Source: Phycisphaerae bacterium
GTDB taxonomy: Bacteria > Planctomycetota > Phycisphaerae > Phycisphaerales > SM1A02
Direction: 5' to 3'
Assembly (NCBI GenBank): GCA_002717655.1
Contig: PBAY01000017.1
Span: 18,015-82,014, forward strand
Length of the DNA stretch: 64,000 nucleotides
In this document: positions 46,364-55,696 of the stretch, piece after piece
Layout of the letters: each line of letters starts with the position of its first letter
Numbering within the stretch: the first letter of the stretch is position 1
The notes under the pieces: model-generated
Seen by the model: the letters and a program-made list of their open reading frames with translations, nothing else
Databases searched by the model: none
What the model was told of the DNA's origin: nothing
Translations under genes and position numbers: made by a program

Positions 46364-47506
46364 CTACCTCTGAGTTGGCAACAGTGGCCCTGATTCCAGG
46401 CAATGTCTCTGATACTGCCTCAGCACCTTCAACCAGTTCCTCTCGAACTCGTCAATCGTTTCTGGATCAAGAACGTGTTCACGATCTGGAATGGCATCCA
46501 CCATGAAACGATTCACATCCGGATGGTAGTGAGTCGAATCCTTGTAGCGGCTGAGGTCCGTCACGATCTCCTCGACATCATCAAAGGCATGGACCCGCAC
46601 ATTTGGCAATGGACCAAGGACCTCAGCGGCATACCGTCTCATCCCGAACAAGGGAGCAAGTGATTCCCGTTTCTTGGAGAGGAAATAGGTGGCTGGATGC
46701 ACCGTCAACAGAAAGTCGAACTGTACATCGGGATGGGATTCAGCCAGTTCCGCCAGTCGATCGATGTCAGGACACGGAACCACGGGATATTCAGCGTACA
46801 ACTCCTCGATGGAAGCAGGCAGTTCACCCGCCCTCTTCGTGAGGAACTCCTGATGATAGGCATACTCAGGATCATCCTGGATCTGCTGGTGGAACCGGGC
46901 TACACGATCATCCCACCACTCATCACTCTGATACCAGTCGCCATAGGCATCCCCCTGAGGCGCATAGCCAGGTGGAAACAGACCCATGTCCCGCAGCGAC
47001 TGCAATCCGACATCGAAGTTGAAGAGATAGGATTTGAATCCGATTCCATCCTCATACAGATCAAGAGGAAATGCATCCAACTGCTTCAGCTCATCAGAAG
47101 TCAGATGACTTCCGTAGTAACTGTCCAATGCCCAGACGACATGCTTCAGGGCTGGCTCCCGCAAGGCTCTTTCCATGATCAGAAATTGTCTTGGAGGTCG
47201 AGAACCCGCCATGCACAACTTGAGCACACGGCCCTCATCTACAATCTCTTCGATCTGGGCTGGAGAGAAATTCTGCCCGTGGGAATTTCCCATGATGACC
47301 GTATGGAAACCCAGTTCCTCATCCGCAAGATAGGAACGGATAAGACCAGCAACTTGATATTGATCATTTCGCTTGAGCTTGATCAATTCATCCGACTTCG
47401 CCCCATACACGTGGTAGGGATCCACGAGGTAGTTCAAGCAGGCTGGCGCGATGATCAGTATCGCACTGCTGACGAGGACCAGGATGAGCTGAGTGTTGCT
47501 TTTCAT
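46364..47506 (-). CDS. SGNH-like membrane-anchored protein, partner of MBOAT acyltransferase
   Basis: A 380-aa protein with an N-terminal signal anchor (LILVLVSSAILIIAPACLNYLV). S75 lies in VIMGNSHGQNF, a possible SGNH nucleophile, and D-S-T-H-Y-H-P near residue 320 could hold the Asp/His pair. AlgJ/AlgX- and DltD-like proteins show this pattern and pair with MBOAT acyltransferases. Here the MBOAT gene lies directly upstream, 11 nt away. It probably transfers acyl groups to a cell-surface polysaccharide; this is inference from motif and neighbour. Confidence 0.78.
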   Translation of the reverse strand: MKSNTQLILVLVSSAILIIAPACLNYLVDPYHVYGAKSDELIKLKRNDQYQVAGLIRSYLADEELGFHTVIMGNSHGQNFSPAQIEEIVDEGRVLKLCMAGSRPPRQFLIMERALREPALKHVVWALDSYYGSHLTSDELKQLDAFPLDLYEDGIGFKSYLFNFDVGLQSLRDMGLFPPGYAPQGDAYGDWYQSDEWWDDRVARFHQQIQDDPEYAYHQEFLTKRAGELPASIEELYAEYPVVPCPDIDRLAELAESHPDVQFDFLLTVHPATYFLSKKRESLAPLFGMRRYAAEVLGPLPNVRVHAFDDVEEIVTDLSRYKDSTHYHPDVNRFMVDAIPDREHVLDPETIDEFERNWLKVLRQYQRHCLESGPLLPTQR

Positions 47507-47517
47507 GAGTCGTGGAT

Positions 47518-49023
47518 CTAGAAGTTGAAGTAGATGAACTCCGTGATGCGATTCTGAAGATAGAGGATGAACCAGGATCCCAAAACGAACAGACAGACGG
47601 TTGCCAGATTGGCCAGCAACCGGTAACGGCCTCGTCGAATTTCATAACGTTCCGTCAATTGCCAGGTATTGGGCATCATCACGCAGATCAACAGGCCAAC
47701 CAGCACGACCAGCCAGGGCCAGAACAGAACCGACTCCGGCAGATGCTGATGATATGGAATGGGGTAGGACATCTCTCGTGGATCAAATGCGAAGCTAGTC
47801 GAAGCAGACGCACCGCCAAATCCAAAGATGGCTCGATACATCTCCCACATCCCCGACCAGGTCGTGGCTCGGAAGGAAACCCAGGTCAGATTGATCGCCG
47901 CGAAGGTGACCAGCCAGGATCCCAGCCTGAAGAACATCAGAGCCACCCTGCCATCCGGGCGAGGCACCAATCTGCGGATCGTGTGATTGATCATCAGCAA
48001 CAGGCCATGGGCCACACCCCAGACGACGAAGGTCCAACTTGCGCCATGCCACAGTCCCCCGAGGAACATCGTGGTGATCAGGTTGAAGTACCGCCTTGGC
48101 ATCCCCTTGCGGTTGCCGCCAAGAGGGATGTAGAGATAGTCACGGAGAAACTCGGACAACGTCACATGCCAACGTCTCCAGAACTCGATGATCCCGAGTG
48201 ACTTGTACGGCGAATCGAAGTTCTTCGGCAGCTTCACACCGAACATGTGACCCAGACCGATCGCCATGTCGGTGTATCCCGAGAAGTCGAAGTAGATCTG
48301 GAAGGTGTAGGACACCGCACCAAGCATCGCATCATGGGTGCTGATCGCCTGGCCGGCATCAGCCGCGTCGAATACCGAACTTGCCGCGACGGCAAACATG
48401 TCCGCAAAGACGACCTTCTTGACGAATCCGATGCCGAAGGCGTGAAGACCCTTGAGGATCTCCTCTGACTTGAAGCCGAACGATTCCCCTTGACGAACCG
48501 CGGGAAGGATATGTCGGTGATGCACGATCGGACCCGCGATCAACTGCGGGAAGAAGGAGACGAAGAACGCGTACTCCAGAATGCCGGTACGACCAACCAG
48601 GCCACGCGAAGTGTCGACGAGATAGGCGATCTGCTGGAAGGTGAAGAACGAGATGCCCAACGGCAGCAGAAGCCCCATCTCGGAGAACTCCGTGCCCGCC
48701 ACCGCATTGACGTTGGACACGAAGAAATCGAAGTACTTGTAGTACCCGATCGCCAGAAGATTGAGGATGATTCCGATGAACAACGGAACCCGGTTGCGAT
48801 TCCCTGCCGACAGGATCCAACGGCCCAGCAGCCAGTTGGCCAGAATCGAAACCACGATGATGGGCAGGTAATCGGCCTTCCAGAACCCATAGAAGAACAA
48901 CGATGACATCGTCAGCCAGATCAGGAGCACCGCCGTATTCGAGACGAGCTTGCGCACCAGAAACGCAACTAGAAAGACGACTGGCACGAAGGCGAAGATG
49001 AATTCCGGTGAACTGAAGATCAT
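47518..49023 (-). CDS. MBOAT-family O-acyltransferase (AlgI-like)
   Basis: A 501-aa polytopic protein with about ten membrane helices. The N-terminus MIFSSPEFIFAFVPVVFLV is the typical AlgI-type beginning. The catalytic His H326 lies in FLGGLWHGASWTFVVWG, with conserved RRWHVTLSEFLRDYLYIPLGG before it. Members pass acyl groups across the membrane to alginate, peptidoglycan or other polymers. The downstream SGNH-like gene is the probable periplasmic partner. Other alginate genes are not seen in the window, so the polymer is unknown. Confidence 0.93.
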   Translation of the reverse strand: MIFSSPEFIFAFVPVVFLVAFLVRKLVSNTAVLLIWLTMSSLFFYGFWKADYLPIIVVSILANWLLGRWILSAGNRNRVPLFIGIILNLLAIGYYKYFDFFVSNVNAVAGTEFSEMGLLLPLGISFFTFQQIAYLVDTSRGLVGRTGILEYAFFVSFFPQLIAGPIVHHRHILPAVRQGESFGFKSEEILKGLHAFGIGFVKKVVFADMFAVAASSVFDAADAGQAISTHDAMLGAVSYTFQIYFDFSGYTDMAIGLGHMFGVKLPKNFDSPYKSLGIIEFWRRWHVTLSEFLRDYLYIPLGGNRKGMPRRYFNLITTMFLGGLWHGASWTFVVWGVAHGLLLMINHTIRRLVPRPDGRVALMFFRLGSWLVTFAAINLTWVSFRATTWSGMWEMYRAIFGFGGASASTSFAFDPREMSYPIPYHQHLPESVLFWPWLVVLVGLLICVMMPNTWQLTERYEIRRGRYRLLANLATVCLFVLGSWFILYLQNRITEFIYFNF

Positions 49024-49048
49024 GGAGCGGTGCTCATGAAGGCTGGCA

Positions 49049-49064
49049 ATTGACGACTGTCAAT
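49049..49064. repeat. Inverted repeat upstream of the MBOAT gene
   Basis: ATTGAC-GACT-GTCAAT, perfect 6-bp arms, 26 nt upstream of the acyltransferase start. It may be an operator or chance. Confidence 0.35.
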
Positions 49065-49120
49065 ACTGCTCATCCTAAGCGATCGGAGCCGCCTGGATCC
49101 AAGGCTGGACACCGGGCCAT

Positions 49121-49960
49121 TCACTCACTTCGGTCTCGAATGATTCGATCTACTGATGCCAGCATGGACTCCTGATTCTCTCCATCAAGATCCGTCCTGA
49201 ACAACATCACACCACCATACCCACCATTGATTGCATGACTTGTCTTGGCTGCTGCCAGTTCCTGGTCAAAGCCTTCTCCTTCAGGCCCCCATCCTGCCGC
49301 CATGCCGATCAGGATCTTCTCACGCGGCACACCGCGTGATTCCCAGTAGCTGATCATGTTGTGCATCTCTTCCAGGTCGACATACGACATCAGCTGCAGC
49401 CAATCCACCGCGGCGATGCCCTCGGCATTCAGCTCATCCCGGAAGTAGGCATCGATACTGACCGTCAGCCCCAGTGGCCTCAGGACCTTGACGGTCTCCA
49501 CCACGAGATCGCTGTACAGCTTCTGGTGCTCAGGCGAGAACCCCCCGCCGATCTCCCAGTCATAGTCAATGCCATCGATGCCCTGTGCCTTGCAGAACTC
49601 GGCAAGATTCGAGATGAAGCGATCACGGGATCCATCAGCGTTGTCACTCATGGGCAGGAAGTTTTCCTCCCAATGTTCCCCATCGAAGCTGATCACGACC
49701 TTTACGTCATGAGCATGAGCCTCTCTGACCGTCTCACGCAGATCCCATTCCGCAAGATTCCCATCACCATCAAAGGCGAGGAATCCCGGAATGAAGTGGG
49801 TCATTCGTTCAAATCGCCAGGACCCGCCGCCAAAGAAGCAGACCACCTTGGGATCATCGCTGCTATGAGATGGCACTCGGCCTTGACGATCTGCGGATTG
49901 GCAACCCGTGACCAAGCCAAGGAACAACAGAAGCAGCAGCACTACGTTACGCATGGCCAT
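49121..49960 (-). CDS. GH18 (chitinase-like) lipoprotein
   Basis: 279 aa from ATG 49960 (alternative ATG 49954; the frame is open upstream but those residues look non-coding). The signal LLLLLFLGLVTGCQS has a lipobox (LVTG-C20). The GH18 barrel motif DGIDYDWE (129-136) places the catalytic acid at E136; the preceding strands (VVCFFGG, VKVVISFDG) and the final LMSYVDLEEM also fit. It probably hydrolyses a beta-1,4-N-acetylglucosamine polymer or acts on a related glycan at the cell surface. The GH18 fold includes inactive members, but the DxDxE motif is intact. Confidence 0.9.
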   Translation of the reverse strand: MAMRNVVLLLLLFLGLVTGCQSADRQGRVPSHSSDDPKVVCFFGGGSWRFERMTHFIPGFLAFDGDGNLAEWDLRETVREAHAHDVKVVISFDGEHWEENFLPMSDNADGSRDRFISNLAEFCKAQGIDGIDYDWEIGGGFSPEHQKLYSDLVVETVKVLRPLGLTVSIDAYFRDELNAEGIAAVDWLQLMSYVDLEEMHNMISYWESRGVPREKILIGMAAGWGPEGEGFDQELAAAKTSHAINGGYGGVMLFRTDLDGENQESMLASVDRIIRDRSE

Positions 49961-50044
49961 GATTATGACAGCATCAGCGGTTCGCTGGCGACTGAGACAG
50001 CCAACAGCCGATGAAGTACAGTAGACGCGGAGCATGTCCCTCAC

Positions 50045-51244
50045 GTGATCGATCAAGTACTCGGCTGGATCATGATGACCTTAGGTGCCTGTGCCATCGG
50101 GCTCTGGCTGTGGTCCGTCTCCAGACTCTCCAAAGGTGAAATCAGACATTGCCCGGGCGGACCAGAACACTGGTCAAGCTGGCTGCATCTGCCAAGCTGG
50201 TTCAAAAGAGGCAGCTGCTGGCAGGATCTTCATGGCGTGCCACCTGGAGCCAACGGGAAGATTCGCTGCCCGGAATGCGGGAAGCAGTTCTACCGAAGAG
50301 ATCTTCTCAGATCAGGCCCCAGGTTCCGCACGTGGCTGCTTGCTGGAGTCATGGCGATTCTGGCGATTTCCGCTGGCGTAGGATCCTGGATCCACAGCGG
50401 AAGATGGACCAGTCCCTTCCCCAGCATGGCACTGGTGATGCTTTCCAACAGTCCAGCTGGAGAATATGGAACAGAAATCCGTCGAGAACTCAACAGACGA
50501 GTGATCGATGGCAAGATCCCAAGCTATCTCTACGAGGCAATCGCCGGAACGGTCGTTTCGGATCTGAGAGATGATCAGGATCGGGGCAATGCACAACTGG
50601 CCATGAGGCTGCTTCGAAGCCTCTGGCCGGATTCAAGAGCCGCACTCGAGCAAGAACTGCACTTCAACGATCCTCAATCAAGAACACTCGCCACCGGACT
50701 TCTTCAATCTCTGGCCTCTGTCCCGACTGCCGAGATCCTTGAAAGCACGATCAAGGATCTGCGGGATGATTCCGGCGCACCGGCCTGGTACATGCGACAG
50801 AGAAATGCACTCTCTGCCACTGGCTACCTGCTCAGGTGGTATCCAGAGTGTGCCGAACTGGTTCGATCCGCCATGCATTCCGATGATATTCAGCAACGGT
50901 TTCTAGCCGCCGCAATCTGTGGGTTTGCCGGCGATACCGAAGGCATGCATCAGGCGGTCCCCATCCTCGCCAGTCATGTCGCTGACAATGACTACTGGGG
51001 GGACGCCAAACTGGCCGCGCCGGCACTCTATCGGTTCGGACCAGCCGCGATTCCACTGCTTGGCCGCTACACCGCCTCACGTGACAAACAACTCCGAGGT
51101 GTTGTTCTGCATATCATCGAGCGACTGGAATATCCGGAGAAGACCTGGGATCAGTGCACCAACCGGATGCCAAGATTGACCCAGTTGACCCACGATCCTC
51201 TCAGCATGTCAATTGGTTTTGCCAGTGGTGACATGTACTTCTGA
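50045..51244 (+). CDS. Zinc-ribbon membrane protein with HEAT-like helical repeats
   Basis: A 399-aa protein starting at GTG 50045 (ATG 50072 is an alternative). It has an N-terminal membrane helix (VLGWIMMTLGACAIGLWLWSV), then a zinc-knuckle region (CPGGPEHW...CPECGKQFYRRD), a second membrane helix (TWLLAGVMAILAISAGVGSWI) and ~250 residues of HEAT/ARM-like repeats (LAAAICGFAGDTEG; APALYRFGPAAIPLLGRY). It overlaps the divergent GH18 gene's upstream open region only. Role unknown; it shares the CPECG knuckle with the small ribbon protein at 16471. Confidence 0.75.
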   Translation: MIDQVLGWIMMTLGACAIGLWLWSVSRLSKGEIRHCPGGPEHWSSWLHLPSWFKRGSCWQDLHGVPPGANGKIRCPECGKQFYRRDLLRSGPRFRTWLLAGVMAILAISAGVGSWIHSGRWTSPFPSMALVMLSNSPAGEYGTEIRRELNRRVIDGKIPSYLYEAIAGTVVSDLRDDQDRGNAQLAMRLLRSLWPDSRAALEQELHFNDPQSRTLATGLLQSLASVPTAEILESTIKDLRDDSGAPAWYMRQRNALSATGYLLRWYPECAELVRSAMHSDDIQQRFLAAAICGFAGDTEGMHQAVPILASHVADNDYWGDAKLAAPALYRFGPAAIPLLGRYTASRDKQLRGVVLHIIERLEYPEKTWDQCTNRMPRLTQLTHDPLSMSIGFASGDMYF

Positions 51245-51268
51245 TCAAACCATCGGCGAATTCAATGA

Positions 51269-52198
51269 TCAATCCGGAACCAACACGGGTGATCTGGCCC
51301 GTGCCTGCCGCCAGGTATCCCATGAATAGATGATCACGGCGGTCCAGATCAGGCAGAAGGCACTGAGCCTCTCTGCGTCCAATGGCTCTCCAAGGAGAAG
51401 CACGGCCGTGAGCAACTGGCCGGTGGGCGCGAGGTACTGCAGGATTCCAACAGTCGACAGATGCAGCCTTCGAACGGCACCCGTAAACAGCAGCAGTTGA
51501 ATGACGGTGATGGGGCCTCCCAGCAGAAGCATCATGATCATCCATCCGTCCGCTCCGGCAATCGCGACACCTTCCTCGGCATGAACCATGCCAAGCAGCA
51601 GAATCATCATTGGAAACAACATCAGCATCTCGATGGAAAGCCCCATCACGGCATCTGCAGCAACCTGCTTGTGGATGAAGCCATACAAGGCGAAGCATCC
51701 CCCGAGTATCAATGAGATCCATGGAAGACCGCTGATCTGAAACGCCATGATGATGACGCCGATCCCTGCAATCGAAATGGCCGTCCACTGCAGGCCTCGC
51801 ATTCGCTCACCGAACACCACCATGCCGATCGTGACCGAAAGCAATGGACTGATGTAATAACCCAGACTGGCCTCCGTGAGGCGATTGTCATCAACCGCAT
51901 GAATGAACACCAGCCAGTTGACGGCGATCAGCACAGCCGAGCACAGCAGAAGAGTCATGACTCTGGGATTTGCCAACAGGCCGAGCATGGCCCGGAATCT
52001 GCTCGCGACCAGAAGCAACGCGAGCAGAACAGGAAGTCCGCTGAGTACGCGCCAGGCGACGAGCTCCAGAACAGCAACGTTCTGAAGCTGGTGGTAGTAG
52101 ATCGGTATGACCACGCCCCACCATCCATAGGCACCAAACGCCAGGATCACACCGGTGGTTCCCTGACTGCGAGTCATGCTTGAAGCTGAGCACGTCAT
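51269..52198 (-). CDS. RarD-like EamA/DMT-family permease, copy 1
   Basis: A 309-aa protein with ten membrane helices. It matches RarD in YGWWGVVIPIYYHQL, ELVAWRVLSGLP, NWLVFIHAVDDNRLTEASLGYYI, ERMRGLQW and APTGQ near the end. Starting at ATG 52198, its pre-helix length equals that of its neighbour, which supports this start. RarD proteins are inner-membrane drug/metabolite transporters; the substrate is not certain. It forms a tandem pair with the next gene on the same strand. Confidence 0.9.
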   Translation of the reverse strand: MTCSASSMTRSQGTTGVILAFGAYGWWGVVIPIYYHQLQNVAVLELVAWRVLSGLPVLLALLLVASRFRAMLGLLANPRVMTLLLCSAVLIAVNWLVFIHAVDDNRLTEASLGYYISPLLSVTIGMVVFGERMRGLQWTAISIAGIGVIIMAFQISGLPWISLILGGCFALYGFIHKQVAADAVMGLSIEMLMLFPMMILLLGMVHAEEGVAIAGADGWMIMMLLLGGPITVIQLLLFTGAVRRLHLSTVGILQYLAPTGQLLTAVLLLGEPLDAERLSAFCLIWTAVIIYSWDTWRQARARSPVLVPD

Positions 52199-52259
52199 TG
52201 AAGGCTCATGATATCCCGACGAGCTGTATTCAAGCCGGACGCGTCAGGACACACAGGAC

Positions 52260-53189
52260 CTACTCCGGAACCGTCACGGGTGTTCCGGCTCGTGCATGGC
52301 GCCACGTGTCCAATGAATAGATGATCACGGCCACCCAGATCAGACAGAAGGCGAGAATGCGTTCTGAACCGAATTCCTCACCATAGGCTACGACTCCGAC
52401 CAGAAACTGCCCCGTCGGGGCGATGTACTGCATGAGCCCTACCGTCGAAAGTTGCAGTCGTCTGGCGCACCCCGTGAACAGCAGCAATGGAACGATCGTC
52501 ACGGGCCCGCCCAACAGCAGCATGATGACCATCCAGGCCGGGCCCTCGGCAATCATCACACCTTCACCGACACCGACGAAGATGAGCACGGCGATCATGA
52601 AGGGAAAGAGCAGCAGCATCTCGACCGTCAGACCGGTCGCCGCATCCGCCTTGACCTGCTTGCGAAGCAGACCATAGAGGGCGAACGAGCCGGCAAGCGA
52701 GAGGGAGATCCACGGCACACCACCGATCATGACCGCCAGCAGCGTCACCGAGATGCCCGCGATCGCGATCGCCACCCATTGAAGGGGGCGCATCCGTTCA
52801 CCGAGGAAGAACATCCCAAGCGCAACGGATACCAGTGGATTGATGTAATACCCAAGACTCGCCTCGGTCAGCCGGTTGGCATCCACCGCGATGATGAAGA
52901 CGAACCAGTTGATCCCGATCAGCAAGGCGGTGATGGCCAGCGTGCCCACGATGCGTGGCTGACGAAGAATCGCCAGCAACGCCCGATGTCGGCTTGTCGC
53001 CCAGAGCAGCGCCAGCATGATGGGAAGCCCGGCCAGAACCCGCCAGGCGATCAATTCCAGAACCGGCACATGCTGCAACTGGTGGTAGTAGACAGGCGTG
53101 ACGGCACCCCACCAGCCGTAGGCTCCCAATGCCAGCAGGACCCCGATGGTCGACTGATCCAGCTTTCCAGTTGTCTGCAGGGGTTTCAT
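52260..53189 (-). CDS. RarD-like EamA/DMT-family permease, copy 2
   Basis: A 309-aa paralog of the preceding gene, with the same length and start offset. Shared segments include ALGAYGWWG, YYHQLQ, NRLTEASLGYYI, MLLLGGP and LIW-AVIIYS-DTWR. Ten predicted membrane helices. The two genes are 61 nt apart and face away from the methylase gene; they look like a tandem duplication with divergence spread along the whole length. Confidence 0.9.
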   Translation of the reverse strand: MKPLQTTGKLDQSTIGVLLALGAYGWWGAVTPVYYHQLQHVPVLELIAWRVLAGLPIMLALLWATSRHRALLAILRQPRIVGTLAITALLIGINWFVFIIAVDANRLTEASLGYYINPLVSVALGMFFLGERMRPLQWVAIAIAGISVTLLAVMIGGVPWISLSLAGSFALYGLLRKQVKADAATGLTVEMLLLFPFMIAVLIFVGVGEGVMIAEGPAWMVIMLLLGGPVTIVPLLLFTGCARRLQLSTVGLMQYIAPTGQFLVGVVAYGEEFGSERILAFCLIWVAVIIYSLDTWRHARAGTPVTVPE

Positions 53190-53266
53190 GAAGGAGGAAG
53201 GATAGCCGCCTCAGGGCCCTCAGTTGCATGGATCAGCGATTATCCTGTGATGATGAGTCCTGCAAG

Positions 53267-55696
53267 ATGACCAGCATGGCAACCACGACTCGAGCAGATC
53301 TGCGTCGGCAGGCCAAGGCAGCAGTTGAGCACCTGGGCCTTGGCTACCTCACCCACCCTGCCAATGAGGTACTTCGTCAGGAGTTGGTGAGCGGCCAAAC
53401 CACCGACCTGCTGTTTCAACGTGAATTGATTCGTGTCTTCTATCGCCTTCTCATCGATGACCTTTCCAATGGCAAGAGACCACCGGACTCACTGCTCTGG
53501 TCTTCTCGCCTCCTTGATTCATGTCGAATCGAAGATGAGGTCACTGAGCAGATGATCTCGATCCTGACCGATCAGGATCTCACGCCGGAACCTGCTGACC
53601 TTGGAGCCATCTACGAGTTCCTGCTGGAGCAGATCGCCGAGTTGTCCATCAGCGAAGCGGCTTCGGACTGCAGCATCCTGTTGAGGCCGGCAGAGAAACA
53701 TGATCGAAAGGCCTCAGGCAGCTATTACACACCCCAAGCACTCGTTGAAGCCCTCATCGATACGACGCTTGAGCCCGCGATCAAGGACCAACTGGCACGT
53801 GTTCCAGAAGAAGAACACTACGAAGCCTTGCTGCAACTGCGCATCTGTGACCCGGCCTGTGGTTCGGGCAACTTCCTGGTGGCTGCTGGTCGTCGTCTGG
53901 CCCGTCATCTGGCCTCCCTTGATGAGACCAGGACCGAACCATCTGAACATGGATGCCAGATCGCATTCTCCAAGGTCGTCGATCGATGCCTTCATGGTGT
54001 CGATCTTGATCCCATGGCTGCAGAACTCTGCCGACTGGTGCTCTGGCTGGAATCCAACTGCCAGACGTTCCCGGAAAGAATCGTATGTGGCAACAGTCTG
54101 ATTGGCTGCACACCTGAGCTGCTTCAGAAGGGAATTCCTGACGATGCCTTCACCGCCTTTGAAGACGATGACCGCGAATGCGTCAAACAACTGAAGAAAA
54201 AGAACAGTTCGATACCTGATGGCCTTTATGCCAAGCAGGACCGGAATACGACTGACCGCCTGACTTGCGATGCCTGGTGTGCTTCGTTTGTCTGGATCAA
54301 GGATGGAAGCGACTGCGCCACCTGCTGCCCGGTTGATGCCGACCTTGACTCGATGCTCACTGATCCCGCGTATGACACGACACATCCTCAACAGACCGCC
54401 GAAGTCAAACGACTCGCTGCCGACTACCAGTTCCTTCATTGGCACCTGGCCTTCCCCGACGTCTTTGATGGTTCACCTCAAGCAGGCTTCGATGTGATTC
54501 TCGGCAACCCCCCCTTCCTGAACCAACTGGAATCCGCAACCGTCTCCAGTCGTCGTCTCAGTCAATTGTTGAAGTATCGAACCGATGGGGTCATTCGAGG
54601 CTATACCGATCTGTCCGCTACCTTCCTTCAGGTTTCGAGTGAACTGCTTCGCCCGAAAGGGCGCATGAGTCTGGTTCAACCCCAGTCACTGCTGGCAGCA
54701 AGAGATGCCAAGCCAGCCAGACAGGCGATTCTGAAGAAGAACAGCCTGACGGATCTCTGGGTTTCCAACGAGCATGTCTTCGAAGATGCCAACGTCTACA
54801 CCTGCGTACCCACGCTGCAAGCAGATGGCCCTCGACAGGTGAAACTGAAGAAGACGACTCGGGCCGGAATCGAGCCGCTGCCTTCTGAAGTGGTTGACAT
54901 GGATACCTTGTCAACGCAAGAAACCTGGAGCCAACTCGCCGCTGCAGCCAATGGACTGCCCGACCTTGTCCTTTCAGAAGCGAGCCCGCTCTCGGAGATT
55001 GCCGAGGCAACCGCTGACTTCCGTGACCAGTTCTATGGACTCGATGGCTTCCTGATCGAAACCAGTGCGATTGATCCAGACCAGTTGAATGACGAAGCGT
55101 TCCCACGCATCGTGACGACGGGTCTGATTGATCTTGCGGAACTCAAATGGGGCGCTACGACCACTCGAATTCTCAAGACCAAGTGGGAAGCTCCACGGGT
55201 TGACCGCCAAGGCATGGAAGAACGTGGCGAGCTTGGCTACTGGCTGACCAATCGACTGGTACCGAAGGTTCTGATGGCGACCCAGACCAGAATCGTGGAA
55301 GTGATTGCGGATGCTGAGGGTGAACTGATTCCCAGCCTTCCCTTGATCACGATCATGCCACGGAATTCAGACGACCTCTGGCGAATCGCCGCGGCGGTCG
55401 CCTCCCCGGTGACCAGCCTTTGGGCCTTGAGGATGTTTGCCGGCGCAGCCTTGCATGCAGATGCCATCAAGCTCTCAGCCAAGCAGACTGCACTGATCCC
55501 ATTGCCGATTCAAGAGCAGGCCTGGAACGAATCGGCCGAACTGTTCCAGCAGGCGCAGCATGCTGAGGACGCCGAATCACGCGTGCCATCGTTGAAGTCC
55601 TATGCCACTCGAATCGTCGAAGCCTATGGACTTGACCGTGAAAGCCAGCAGGAGATTCTGGATTGGTGGTTGGCCCGGGCGTTTACGGAGGCGTGA
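53267..55696 (+). CDS. N6-adenine DNA methyltransferase (Eco57I/PglX-like)
   Basis: About 809 aa from ATG 53267 (ATG 53276 is an alternative). The methylase has SAM-binding motif I DPACGSGNF (D195) and catalytic motif IV NPPF (414-417), preceded by KASGSYYTPQALVEALI, typical of the Eco57I/BREX PglX group. The ~130-residue N-terminal region is helical, and I saw no nuclease (PD-(D/E)xK) motif there. The C-terminal part (~550-800) is likely target recognition (TRILKTKWEAP; LPLITIMPRNSDD). No partner restriction gene is adjacent. The 3' end overlaps the convergent metalloprotease gene by 14 nt. Confidence 0.9.
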   Translation: MTSMATTTRADLRRQAKAAVEHLGLGYLTHPANEVLRQELVSGQTTDLLFQRELIRVFYRLLIDDLSNGKRPPDSLLWSSRLLDSCRIEDEVTEQMISILTDQDLTPEPADLGAIYEFLLEQIAELSISEAASDCSILLRPAEKHDRKASGSYYTPQALVEALIDTTLEPAIKDQLARVPEEEHYEALLQLRICDPACGSGNFLVAAGRRLARHLASLDETRTEPSEHGCQIAFSKVVDRCLHGVDLDPMAAELCRLVLWLESNCQTFPERIVCGNSLIGCTPELLQKGIPDDAFTAFEDDDRECVKQLKKKNSSIPDGLYAKQDRNTTDRLTCDAWCASFVWIKDGSDCATCCPVDADLDSMLTDPAYDTTHPQQTAEVKRLAADYQFLHWHLAFPDVFDGSPQAGFDVILGNPPFLNQLESATVSSRRLSQLLKYRTDGVIRGYTDLSATFLQVSSELLRPKGRMSLVQPQSLLAARDAKPARQAILKKNSLTDLWVSNEHVFEDANVYTCVPTLQADGPRQVKLKKTTRAGIEPLPSEVVDMDTLSTQETWSQLAAAANGLPDLVLSEASPLSEIAEATADFRDQFYGLDGFLIETSAIDPDQLNDEAFPRIVTTGLIDLAELKWGATTTRILKTKWEAPRVDRQGMEERGELGYWLTNRLVPKVLMATQTRIVEVIADAEGELIPSLPLITIMPRNSDDLWRIAAAVASPVTSLWALRMFAGAALHADAIKLSAKQTALIPLPIQEQAWNESAELFQQAQHAEDAESRVPSLKSYATRIVEAYGLDRESQQEILDWWLARAFTEA

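Noticed and set aside
46697..48201. Two long plus-strand open frames opposite the SGNH-like and MBOAT genes
   Set aside because: The minus strand carries conserved catalytic motifs (GNSH; GGLWHGASW); the plus frames look like random composition.
52452..53270. Long plus-strand open frame opposite the second RarD gene
   Set aside because: Its product is very rich in Gln, Asp and His with no motif, while the minus strand encodes a clear ten-helix transporter.
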